From Agaricus subrufescens (taxonomy: Eukaryota > Basidiomycota > Agaricomycetes > Agaricales > Agaricaceae), in NCBI GenBank assembly GCA_029945375.1, contig CM057057.1, positions 434,001 to 498,000 on the forward strand: a stretch of 64,000 bases of DNA. Direction: 5' to 3'. The notes beneath the pieces are model-generated. The model searched no databases and was not told where the DNA came from. It saw nothing but the letters and a program-made list of their open reading frames with translations. Position numbers and translations under genes: made by a program. The number at the start of each line of letters is the position of its first letter. Position 1 is the stretch's first letter. This document shows, one piece after another, positions 33,898 through 44,472 of the stretch.

Positions 33898-36735
33898 TCA
33901 GTACGTGAGGGCTAGGATGGGATGTCCTCGGTGAAGGGTGGCAAGACGGGCAATAGACTTGTCGTGTAGCTTTTTGAGCGTAATGTGCATAGGGACGAGG
34001 CCAGCCATGGCCATCGCCCCTCCGGTGGGTGTTGTGCGGAACGATCCTGTAATCCAAAGCGAAGCTGCGCGATGCATGGCATTGAATGTTTTAGTGTTGG
34101 AAGCGAAACCTTGAGTGCCAGGACGGTACCAGCACCGTAAGCCATATGTGGCAATGGGAATGACACAGGAGGTGTAAAGGAGTTTCTTATGATGGGGGAG
34201 AAGGCCGCGCGCAGAATTGCCGAGAATTTTGAGACATTTGGCAGCGGAGAAAGACCAAGTTGTGTATCGTTTGACATGGTCTTTGAATGTGAGTGAGCGG
34301 TCGAAGAAGATACCGAGGTATCTCCAGACGGTTTTGGTGGTGAGGGGATGGTCTCCAGTGAAGGGCTCGACACCCAAGTCAATAGAGGGGTTGGGATCGC
34401 CGGGTTTTTTGGCGAAATTGAAAAGCTCGGTTTTGGAGTGTTCCATGACGAGCCCAAAATCTGAAAATAACGAGGTAATATGAGTATACACGCGAGTGAG
34501 AGTTTCGTGAGTACTCGAATAGTCTGAATCCGAAGCAACAAGGAGGCCGTCGTCTACATAGGAGAGAAAGGAGGAAATAGGTTTAATGAATGAATCATCG
34601 TGTACAATCCATTGATCCAACAGATGAAAGATGGGAGAAATATAGAGTGCAGACAGGATAGGCGAGAGTGCGCTTCCTTGTCCGACTCCTATGTCGCAGG
34701 CGTATTTTTGAGATTTTTTATTATTAATGTTATACAAAGTGAACCGATTGACCAGATAATCTTGGAAAAAGGATACAATCTGTGGGGGATATCCAAAATG
34801 TGAGAGAACTTTGCATAAGATATGATGGTTAAGAGATGGGAAAAATTGGGCGATATCAAAGGCGAGAACGGATACAACTTGTTTACGACTCCACACATTT
34901 CTTACCATGTGTGTGATGGCGACTGCTGCGTCTTCAGTTGATCTTTGTAAGATCCCGCCGGTTTGGCATGGGTGAATAATATTGTGGGTGATGCCGTCAT
35001 ACTGGAGATGAGTGGCGATAATCTTTTCGAAAAGTTTACCCATGGTGTTGAGGAGGACGATAGGGCGAAACGATTTGATCTTGTTGTATGACGGTTTGTT
35101 TGGTTTGGGGATGATAACCAACATTGATTCTTTGAAGTGTGAGGGCCACGTGCCGTGAGTGACGCAGGCGTTACATAGGAAAGTGAGAGTGGCGGTGAAT
35201 TCCGGGGATGATCTGATTAGTCGCTTAAGTAAGTGCCACGAAACGTGATCAGGGCCAGGAGCTGAGTTCTTGGAGCAGCTCCGTAATGCATCTGTAAGTT
35301 CTAGGGGGGAGAACAGGTTCCACTCTCTGGGGCTGAGGGGAGTGAGGTGTTCAGTTACGGTGTCGAAGGTGACCTTTTGGTCGTTAGCGGAATTAAAGGT
35401 GGAATGAATGGTGTTGAATAGAGACTCGTCATCGTTACATGGGTTACCTTTGGAATCAAGGATGGCTTCGGTGGCCGGCAGCTTGCGTTCTCTGGTCCAG
35501 TCTATGAGATCCCATGGTCTTTTCTTGTTGACCGCCGTGTATTTGATGGCTTTGCTGTAATGGGCGTTCCGTTTTGCCTTGGCTACCTTTCTGAGGTTAG
35601 TGTATTTAATCGGGTCGCGTTTTTGACCTTGATGGCAGTTAAGCCTCATGTCGTTGAAGAGCATTTTGCACTCTTTGTCCCACCATGTTTTAGAATGGCG
35701 GGACGGTTTAGCCATGACGGCGTGGTGTTCCCATGCGTTAGACAAAATTTGGGCCATACCTGAAGTGAAACGTTCGATCTCTTCTTTATTTTGCGGGAGG
35801 TTGAGGTTTGTTCTAAGAGAGTTAGTTTTGGCGATAACTTCACTGATGAAGGCATCTTCTTCTTTAGAGAAGCAATCAATGAAAAGTTTACCTATGGTAT
35901 CGTCTTGGCCCTTATTCGGGATCTTGATGTGGATAGGGTTGTGGTCGGAGTTAAGTCTGCTTACGTCATCATCTTGAACCGTGACACAGAACTTCGGGTT
36001 TTCGCTAAGTGCAGGGGCCGCAAAGCATAGGTCAATGATAGAAGGTCGTATCCCTTCATTTTGGTGCGGGATGTGAGTAGGGGCGTTGGGGTTGGAGGGG
36101 GCAGCATGTAGGGTGCCCAGGGAGCTGGTAGCTTCTATGAGTCTGGAACTAAGGGCATTCGGGCCATAATGTGCCCTGGCTCCGCTGTCCCATTCCGCGT
36201 CTTGAATATTGAAGTCACCGGCGCATATATCTATGTCTGGGAATCGGTTATAGTGGGTTTCAAGGATACTGAGGCCATTTAATGAGCAGCTGTTGTTGTA
36301 TACGTTGATGATGTTCGTGTGTTGGCGGAGGTGACCGGGGTGTTTCAGGGTGATGAGTGAGACGTCGTGGTGTTTGATGATATCAGACCGGTATTGAGGG
36401 CTGAGTGGTGCTAGTCTTTTGTTGACGTATGTGATGACGCGAGGATGGAAACCTTTAGGGTCAGTATTGTCAAAGGCGGGCAACATAGGTGTCCATGATG
36501 GGTGGATGGGTGGCCCGAAGGCGTCGTCACCATATCTGTTAGTGGTTGAGGGTTGGGAGCAGACGCACTTCCATCCCGGTTCCTGGAATAGAATAATGTC
36601 GATGAAGGGGGCACAGCGTTCAAGTGTGAGAGAGGTGTTCTCCCAACTCTTGTTAGCGTTATAAGACCAAATATTAAATATGGGGGGGGCGAGTATTCGA
36701 CACTCATCTGGGTTTGTGTCGGGTGTATTAGACAT
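33898..36735 (-). CDS. LINE ORF2: endonuclease and reverse transcriptase, 945 aa
   Basis: The first ~260 residues are an AP-like endonuclease: IWSYNANKSW, LFQEPGW, CAGDFNIQDAEWD and NSDHNPI carry the metal and catalytic positions of the family. The reverse transcriptase follows (about 470-780): FRPIVLLNTMGKLFEKII, LAFDIAQFFPSLN, GVGQGSALSPILSALYI and the YVDD box in SFLSYVDDGLLVASD. The frame ends at TGA 33898-33900, but the same frame continues open beyond it, so this stop is probably a mutation inside a longer ORF2. Confidence 0.9.
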   Translation of the reverse strand: MSNTPDTNPDECRILAPPIFNIWSYNANKSWENTSLTLERCAPFIDIILFQEPGWKCVCSQPSTTNRYGDDAFGPPIHPSWTPMLPAFDNTDPKGFHPRVITYVNKRLAPLSPQYRSDIIKHHDVSLITLKHPGHLRQHTNIINVYNNSCSLNGLSILETHYNRFPDIDICAGDFNIQDAEWDSGARAHYGPNALSSRLIEATSSLGTLHAAPSNPNAPTHIPHQNEGIRPSIIDLCFAAPALSENPKFCVTVQDDDVSRLNSDHNPIHIKIPNKGQDDTIGKLFIDCFSKEEDAFISEVIAKTNSLRTNLNLPQNKEEIERFTSGMAQILSNAWEHHAVMAKPSRHSKTWWDKECKMLFNDMRLNCHQGQKRDPIKYTNLRKVAKAKRNAHYSKAIKYTAVNKKRPWDLIDWTRERKLPATEAILDSKGNPCNDDESLFNTIHSTFNSANDQKVTFDTVTEHLTPLSPREWNLFSPLELTDALRSCSKNSAPGPDHVSWHLLKRLIRSSPEFTATLTFLCNACVTHGTWPSHFKESMLVIIPKPNKPSYNKIKSFRPIVLLNTMGKLFEKIIATHLQYDGITHNIIHPCQTGGILQRSTEDAAVAITHMVRNVWSRKQVVSVLAFDIAQFFPSLNHHILCKVLSHFGYPPQIVSFFQDYLVNRFTLYNINNKKSQKYACDIGVGQGSALSPILSALYISPIFHLLDQWIVHDDSFIKPISSFLSYVDDGLLVASDSDYSSTHETLTRVYTHITSLFSDFGLVMEHSKTELFNFAKKPGDPNPSIDLGVEPFTGDHPLTTKTVWRYLGIFFDRSLTFKDHVKRYTTWSFSAAKCLKILGNSARGLLPHHKKLLYTSCVIPIATYGLRCWYRPGTQGFASNTKTFNAMHRAASLWITGSFRTTPTGGAMAMAGLVPMHITLKKLHDKSIARLATLHRGHPILALTY

Positions 36736-36736
36736 A

Positions 36737-38284
36737 TTAAACGTTTACCTTGTTTTGTGCGGATTCAGCGATGGCTGCTTTGTTGCTTTCGAGTCTTTTG
36801 ATTCTGTCGTCGATGGCACGGACACGGTGCCATTCCTTGTTGTGTTGGTTCTGTTTATATATGCATGCAGAATCGTTAGAGCAATGGCTTTCGCCGCAGT
36901 TTTTGCATGAAGGGGGATGAGGACATTCAACGGGTTTACCTGTTTCCTTGCATTTTTCAGCGCAGCATTCGGCGTGTGTGTTGTGATTCACGGTGCGGTG
37001 TCCACCTCTGCATCGTGTGCATCTATCATGGTTGATGTGGCATGTTCTGGTCCCGTGGGTCCAGGACCAACATTTCTGGCATTGGGGAACGAATTCCCTG
37101 GGTCGGGCATATTCCACTCTGATTAACTTACCCGCGATGTGGTACATCTTGTTGACGATGTTGCGAGTAACGATGCCGTTTTGAGAGTCCCAAACGTCAA
37201 TGAAGGCGACAGCCGAGTCGACAGATCCTTTAGATTGAATTACTCTTGGGACGCGAACGCAAGTTAGTCCGTTAAGGCGTGAGCACTTACTCAGGTGTTC
37301 AATGACTTGTTCACCGGTGAGTTGGTCTTCAGGCCTAGTGCTGAATCGAGTCGTGTAGAGATCTAGCCCTTTGAGAATAAGGTGGGCTTCAGATTGAGGG
37401 GCGAAGGGGAGAGGATAGACATCTGGGTCACCCATGAGATCTAGGGCCAATACTAGAGCGTTTCGTAGAGCAAGGAAGCCTCCTTGGTTAGGTACCTCAT
37501 TTAGGAAAATGTGAGCTGATTCGGAAGTAACTTTGATGATTTCTGCCCTCATACTGCTGTCGGCGTCAGTTAGGTATTTGTTTATGCCTTCTACGACGTC
37601 TGCGGGACTGGCAAAGTGGTGGTCGAGAAGGTTACCGTCTAGTGGGAATATAGCCGATTTCCAGCTTGGTCCTTTGGAGATGGCTACGGAGCGTGGAGTG
37701 GGGATGGTTTTAGGGTTAACTTTCTTGGGGGCGGGTTTGGGGGGAGGGGGAAGGGGAAGCCGGGTGAGGCCTCCACCTGTGATTTCCATAACGTGTTCTA
37801 ACGTCATGCCTTGTTCGAGACACGTCTTGATGATGCCCATGGCTTCCGGGGTGAAGGCGCCTTGGGTGGGAGGAGTCGGTTTAGTGACTTGGGCGTACGT
37901 CACTTTGGGTGTCGGTTTGGGGGGGTTTTTGGCGGGGGGGTTGGGGGGGGTTGGCTTAGAGCTGCCGCTACCGTATTTTTCTTTGTGGATGTGGATGTGT
38001 TCCTGAATAGCCGCTTTTTCCTTAGAATGTACTTGCGCCCCTATAGCGACACAGTGGTTTTTCGCATTTTGAGCGTATGCAACTTCTAGCGAGGTGATTG
38101 TGCCTGTGACACTTTTGGCAGCTAGAGCGTCGATTTCGGCTTTGGAGAGTGGGGACGCGATGGCGATAGAGTGAGCGCTGGGGATAGGCGGGGGTTTTGT
38201 GGAGGTTTTAGTAGGGAGGGGGCGAGGCAAGCCTACTTTAATGGTGGGGGGTCTTTGGGGTTGGGGTGGGTTTGGGGTGGGCAA
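36737..38284 (-). CDS. LINE ORF1, zinc-knuckle (gag-like) part, 515 aa
   Basis: Proline/threonine-rich at the start, then an RNA-binding-like region and a cysteine cluster near the C-terminus: CQKCWSWTHGTRTC (CX2CX4HX4C), CTRCRGGH and CKNCGESHC. Such knuckles bind element RNA in LINE ORF1 proteins. The stop (TAA, 36737-36739) is separated by a single base from the ATG of ORF2, a layout suited to termination-reinitiation. Confidence 0.8.
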   Translation of the reverse strand: MPTPNPPQPQRPPTIKVGLPRPLPTKTSTKPPPIPSAHSIAIASPLSKAEIDALAAKSVTGTITSLEVAYAQNAKNHCVAIGAQVHSKEKAAIQEHIHIHKEKYGSGSSKPTPPNPPAKNPPKPTPKVTYAQVTKPTPPTQGAFTPEAMGIIKTCLEQGMTLEHVMEITGGGLTRLPLPPPPKPAPKKVNPKTIPTPRSVAISKGPSWKSAIFPLDGNLLDHHFASPADVVEGINKYLTDADSSMRAEIIKVTSESAHIFLNEVPNQGGFLALRNALVLALDLMGDPDVYPLPFAPQSEAHLILKGLDLYTTRFSTRPEDQLTGEQVIEHLSKCSRLNGLTCVRVPRVIQSKGSVDSAVAFIDVWDSQNGIVTRNIVNKMYHIAGKLIRVEYARPREFVPQCQKCWSWTHGTRTCHINHDRCTRCRGGHRTVNHNTHAECCAEKCKETGKPVECPHPPSCKNCGESHCSNDSACIYKQNQHNKEWHRVRAIDDRIKRLESNKAAIAESAQNKVNV

Positions 38285-39696
38285 TGGCGGCGGCGGGAAG
38301 GGGGAAAGTTGGGGTCTGCATTTGCACGCGGGGGTGGGTCCGCATATGATAGCGTGGGGGAGGGAGAGGCGTCAGCTTGGATTGGGGTGGTGTTAGCGGG
38401 GGCAGGGTCTTCGCTCGTATCCATGTCATTTGGAGGAGGAGTCTCCGTGGGTGAGGGGTTACCTTTATACAGATCTTTGGCGTTACCATGGCCGACTTTG
38501 ACCGTCGCCCATTTGGTCTTCTCATATAGTTTGATGAACATGTATGCAGGTTCTGCTAGCATGTGGGTGTTAGTGATACGATCAGGGTCAAAGTTAGCGT
38601 AGTATGTGGCGAGCTCGGACCAGATCTCCCTGATATGGGATAATTCTTCGAATGAAAAGGTATCTTTGGTGTTAGCTGGGGATGGGGATACCGGGCGAGG
38701 GAATTGTTGGTTTCTAATATGAGCTGTTTGGACTTTGCTCATCATGATTGATGTTTCAAAGTCATCTTGCGCCTGGGAGTTGGTGATGTGCATAGGGTTG
38801 ATGTCCTTATCAGATTGTTTGAGAGCCACATAAGTAGCTTGGTCGATTGCTTGGACAGCGGGGGACCGAGGGGTTTTATCTGTATCGATGAGGATATGTT
38901 TGTTAATGGGAGGGGTGCAGGGATCATGGATGGGTTCAGGGGTGGCGCGGGCATCCTCTCTCGCTTCCATGACATAATTGTTTCGGATCTGTTCTTCAGA
39001 GAGCGTGCCTAAGTTTTCATTTTCTTCTTGTTCCGCTCTGATTTTGAGTTGGTCTGCGGATTCAGATTGAGAGGGGGAGTGGGGTTGGGGTCGGGGAGAC
39101 GGGGGTGGGGCAAGGGATCTGTGGGCTTGCCGTTCCAGGTGGTCTTGGATCTCTTGTTCGTTCATTTGTTGGAATCTTTCTTCTTCCACTTGAGCGCGGA
39201 AGGTGCGGTGGATGTCCTCGTCGGACATTTCGCCATATGTATCGGGCATGCTGCGTCGTGCTTCGGCGATATCTGAGGGGGTTAATGATGCGACAGATGA
39301 CTCTGAAACGCTAGGAGGGGCATGTGGGGGTATAATGACGGAAGTGGGTCTGGATCGACCTCGTGTGGACCTCATGGGGTCCTCATGTGTGGCTAGACTG
39401 TGGGCGAGGAGGTTGTCCTCAGTTAGTGCGTTAGTGTGTGCAGTTGGGGTGGGAGTTCTTCTGGCGGGGATGGCAGACGAAGAGTGAACGCTACTCGCCT
39501 TAGACCTGCTCTTTCTGCCTAGCATGTCGTTCTTTGGATTGTATCCATGTTCTGCAAGGTCCCGCATTTGGGCTCAGATGGCTTGTTTGGCCGCTTTGGC
39601 TGCCGCACGTTCGGATCGGTGTGCCTGTATCTCAGGCAGATCGGGAGGGAGGGGGGGAGGGGAGGGCTGGGAGTCTGGGACAAATGGGTCACTCAT
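38233..39696 (-). pseudogene. LINE ORF1, N-terminal part
   Basis: The frame starts at ATG 39694-39696 (MSDPFVPDSQPSPPP) and is interrupted by TGA at 39574-39576. It then runs open for 444 codons (MRDLAEHGYNPKNDM...) to 38233. The protein is proline/serine-rich and charged, with no catalytic domain. It overlaps the next ORF by 52 bp in a different frame at a C-rich run, so the two were probably one ORF1 or are linked by a frameshift. Confidence 0.7.
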
Positions 39697-40160
39697 AGCG
39701 TGGCTTGTGGGCCAATGAAACACAGTATATTCCAATAATGCGCTGCTTTTTTCACCGGGATGATGAAAGTAAGAGGCAAAAGAGGAATGATGTCAGTGAT
39801 AGTGAGGGGTAAGCAACAGAGCTGAATGCATATGAGGATTCTAGATATTACTTTTATTCATGAACACTCGTCCATAATTACTGTTCTACTGTCATCATAT
39901 TTTCGCAGGTCATTCTCAGGCGCCCTCTAGTCGCGGGTCGCTTTTAGGTATTCTCTAACTGCAGGTCACTTTTGGCCACTTAGTTGCGATTCACCCTTAT
40001 ACATTCCCCATCCACAGGTCACCCTTTAACCTTTCTCTTGTAATAACACTCACCTCACCTGTGATACTCTCTTCTTGAACTGTAGAGCCACGTACCCTCT
40101 TTTCCTGTATATACTTACCTTTATTCCTCTTATAAAAGTCAGCGATTGTGGGATCTCACT

Positions 40161-41328
40161 AGCATTACTGTTGGAGCTTGTTGACTTCAAAGTTAACTAA
40201 CTTCACTTTGGGGTTTCCGAACTGAAGTGGCTCATGAATCTGATTAGTTCTCAAGTTTTCTAGGCAACAACAGATAGTTCCAATCTTATCTTATCTAAAG
40301 AGATGGACAAAAATGTCGGCTGCCGAAAGATCCTGTACCTACGGGAACGCCATTGTAAGAGACCGATTTAGTCGATATCAATCTTTAGAAAGACTCATGC
40401 ATTGAAGCTTCAGTACCAAGCGACCCCCCACTTCAACTCATCCGGAACAAAATCGGACATGGACGCATAGCATGCCACAAGGGCTATGATAAGATTTGAG
40501 TACAAGAAATAACATTAAAGGCTGATTGCTGTAGAACTAGGCTCGCAGATCTCCTTGTTAAAAAAGGATCTGCTACTGGTGACTGAAGAAATGGTAGATG
40601 AGATCACAGCATCCAGCCATCTCGGTATGATGGCACGTAATTTGCGAGCAACTCACGATCAGTGAGGCTCATGTGGTCACCAGTATCTGTAATGTATTTT
40701 AAGCTTTCCAAATACACACATGGTTATGTTTCGAGAACTCAGTGACTTCGCTCATTCTTTGTGCGGTCCTTCAACAATGTCGGCAAACTGAAATTAAGCT
40801 GATCAAGCTAGATCATCAGTTTACGTGTGCCTCATCTTACCAATTCTTTAGGATCAGGCAGTCTGATCAGGGTGGGTCAGAAAGAGTCAGGGCATTTTTA
40901 AGATCAGGCAAACGTTAGGGATCAGGTCAGTTTCAGTTTTCCACCACACTCAAGACTTGCTTTTCACTACCTCAACAAACTAGGCGCTTCTCGCAATCCA
41001 AACCGTGTAGACGCCTGTAGACGCTGGGGGCAGTGAGGGCCGTTGGATTCTCAAAGTTTTCCTACACCGCCTCGATACACTTTTAAGGTTACCGGCTACC
41101 GGTTAAGGGACAAGGACAACGCTACGGCTGTTAATGTGATCCCCCAACATAATCAGTGCCCCTATACCAGAGCCCTCATGCTCTGCCCTCCGCTCTCCAA
41201 GGATTAGTAGTGCTTACCTGATAGCTCCCTGATGGTTATAATGACCTCCAGAATACGATTTCCTCGTCCGCCATTTCGACACTCCATTCCCTGCCTCGAC
41301 GAACCCTCAATAACTAACTGTGGCCTTC
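40161..41328. other. Spacer between gene A relic and C2
   Basis: No gene is supported; ORFs are short. The satellite found in the equivalent place of the first unit (2310-3220) is absent here. Confidence 0.4.
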
Positions 41329-42655
41329 ATGGAGGCTAACAGTTGCGGAGTCCATAGAGGGTGCTCTCAGGTGGTAGGAGGTGACCTCAACACACACCAT
41401 CAAAATAATTCAGTCCAAATGGCTGGCCAAGACAACGAGGTAACATATATTCAAGGGTCCCAAATTAATGACACCATCAGTAAGTACTTCATTCATCTTA
41501 GGGTATTATGACACGAACTTATTAACGATTCAGATAACAATGGGGGAGGTCGAGTGATAATAATTAATCAGTATTTTCAATTAGATCATTTCGGTACGGC
41601 TCCAACAACAAAGCGTATTTTCCAATATTGACTTTCAACAGATCTTGAGAGAAAAATCGACCATGAATGTCCGTTATCCAACAATAAGAACTATCCGATG
41701 ATCCTGTCCCCTCAAAAACCCGTCCAGATACCACCCCATACCTCCGGGGATGCAACACGTCAACACACTTCTGTAGGGTATTTGTCCTCAGATATATCCT
41801 CACCAACTAAATTGTCAGCAGGTGATCTACCCATCCAATGTTTCTACTACTGTTCAAAATTCTAGAGTGGATGGTACTAGATCGTTCCGTATGCCAGCAG
41901 TACCGCCACCGGTATTCCTGCCCTCATTTTCCTCACCACTAATTCCAATTCTGGGAACCTCACAGACACCAACTCCGGTACCAACATCGACACCAGCACC
42001 AGTAGAAATACAAATGCCAACCCTACCCAATATCAGCACGACTGCTAATCCCGCTTATCTAACATACCACTCACAAGGTGGGCCCTTCGATGAAACACCA
42101 TCTCCATTAAATCCATCGTTGCTACCCCGACTTCCCAACCCAAAACAGAGTCATGTACCACCACATTGGCCTGCAACGCAATGCGTCGTAGTTCCAGCCG
42201 TTTCTTCAAGCCCAATTTATGACATTCCCCCTCTTGCATTCAATTCGCGCCACCTCACTATACCATTAAGCTCAGGGCTCGTACCAACCGAAAAGCAATT
42301 ACAAATGACTCTAGAGGATCTAGAGACACGAGTTTCTCTTCTACCTTTGCAACTCGAAAGAGAAACTGAACCAGACACGCCACCCATTCCCGGGTCTTCT
42401 CCAGCACAGACACCCTCTCAAACCGAAATACCAAACAATCACATCAATGTAGACCAAAACAAGGAGGCAAGTGACTATACATATCTCACCAAATTTCTTG
42501 AATTCTGCCTAGTCTTTCTCAAATTCCTTAACGTTAAACTATTCCCGCGTTTATCCCCTTCCGTCATTCTCTTTATCTATCCATTTCTTATTCATTGTCT
42601 TCTCAGTACCCTGTCTCCATGGATGCGCTTGCTATCGACACGTAGTAACAATTAA
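41329..42655 (+). pseudogene. Proline-rich C-type gene C2 (uninterrupted but decayed paralog of C1)
   Basis: Exon 1 is 41329-41479 (donor GTAAGT) and exon 2 opens at 41534 after GATTCAG, as in C1. An in-frame TGA at 41629-41631 stands where C1 has CGA, and the main downstream frame (41822-42655) is offset, so the middle is also frameshifted. Downstream the proline-rich core (MPAVPPPVFLPS), the charged segment (MTLEDLETRVSLLPLQLERE) and the hydrophobic end (FLEFCLVFLKFLNVKLFPR) are open. This copy defines the empty site of the CACTA insertion. Confidence 0.75.
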
Positions 42656-43084
42656 CGCCCTCCACACGCCGTTTTCGCATTTCTTTCCATATATAACAGT
42701 ACCACTGTCGACTATCGTGTATACTCCCCTGATTCTCATCTGCTTAGATCTTGGACTCCCTCTGAGTGGAATCCAGTGACTTTCTACAATTATTTTTGTG
42801 GTAAGTGAAAACCTCGATGATAACTCGATCCCAAGTCAGCCATCACACGAAAATATAGAAATGGTTAACAAGTATAATCATATTGCATCCCTACAAAAAA
42901 AGAAGAAAAGATATGACTACAGCCGCCAAAGTTAAAAAACAACGAAAAAAGATTGTTCAAACGCCAAAGAAGAAAAAGAAAAGTCGATACCCATATCGCT
43001 CGTAGAAAGAAAACTATCTGCCAACACGTAGATAGAATAGGTTAAAAGGAGACGGTCTCAAATTCGGATCACCAACCAATTTTA

Positions 43085-44119
<1,035 letters not shown>

Positions 44120-44472
44120 GGTTACGTCTGTTGTGGGAATGCTGATGCCTCCACCGCTTGAGGGGGCGATATCCTGAGACTGCCAGGCTGGCGAAACGAA
44201 GAAGCGGGAGGGAAAAAGAGAGGAAGGAAAGGAGTCATGTTAGGCTGAGTTGCTGGTAGATGGAGTCGGTTGAGAGGAGAGAGATGACTGCGCATGGCGG
44301 AAGATTTTTTTTTTCTGCGAAAACCGTCTCCGGAGTGGCAGCGCACCGCAAAGGAAGACTGTCGGCCGTTAGCCAACACTGGTGAGGGCGGGGCGGGGTG
44401 GCGGCGGCAGTGGGGGCGACGCTGGGCGACGAGTCGGGCGGTCGGGGGCGGAGAAAGGGAGACTGAGCAGAA
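44120..44472. promoter_or_regulatory. Divergent promoter of the Tra2-like gene and UTP14
   Basis: The two starts are 353 bp apart. No clear TATA box is seen. Fragments of this region are copied at 31180-31430 and, less completely, at 22075-22200. Confidence 0.55.

Larger units (their letters stand above)
31892..39789 (-). mobile_element. APE-type LINE retrotransposon, 7898 bp
   Basis: The minus-strand 3' end is a 16-A tail (31892-31907 as T) with an AATAAA signal (31919-31924). A 13-bp target duplication, ATGTCAGTGATAG, flanks it at 31879-31891 and 39790-39802. From the 5' end it holds an ORF1 region, a zinc-knuckle protein, ORF2 with AP endonuclease and reverse transcriptase, and an RNase H-like/zinc-finger tail. 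It appears full length but has three in-frame TGA codons and one frame change. Clade not assigned; the RNase H-like tail fits I- or Tad-like elements. Confidence 0.93.
31490..40160 (+). pseudogene. Gene A relic (copy B), split by the LINE
   Basis: 31490-31878 follows gene A positions 110-590 (CCGGACATGTCAATGTGATG, TATGTTCAAAACTAYYCCGG, GCGACTATACCG) with indels and stops. The middle of the gene (about 600-1255 of A) is deleted. The piece after the LINE, 39803-40160, continues as the end of A and its 3' flank (GAGGGGTAAGCAACAGAGCTG). Confidence 0.75.

Noticed and set aside
41629..41650. Short intron (27 nt) removing the TGA of C2
   Set aside because: Too short for these introns, and the C1 equivalent is read through in frame; the TGA is better seen as a mutation.
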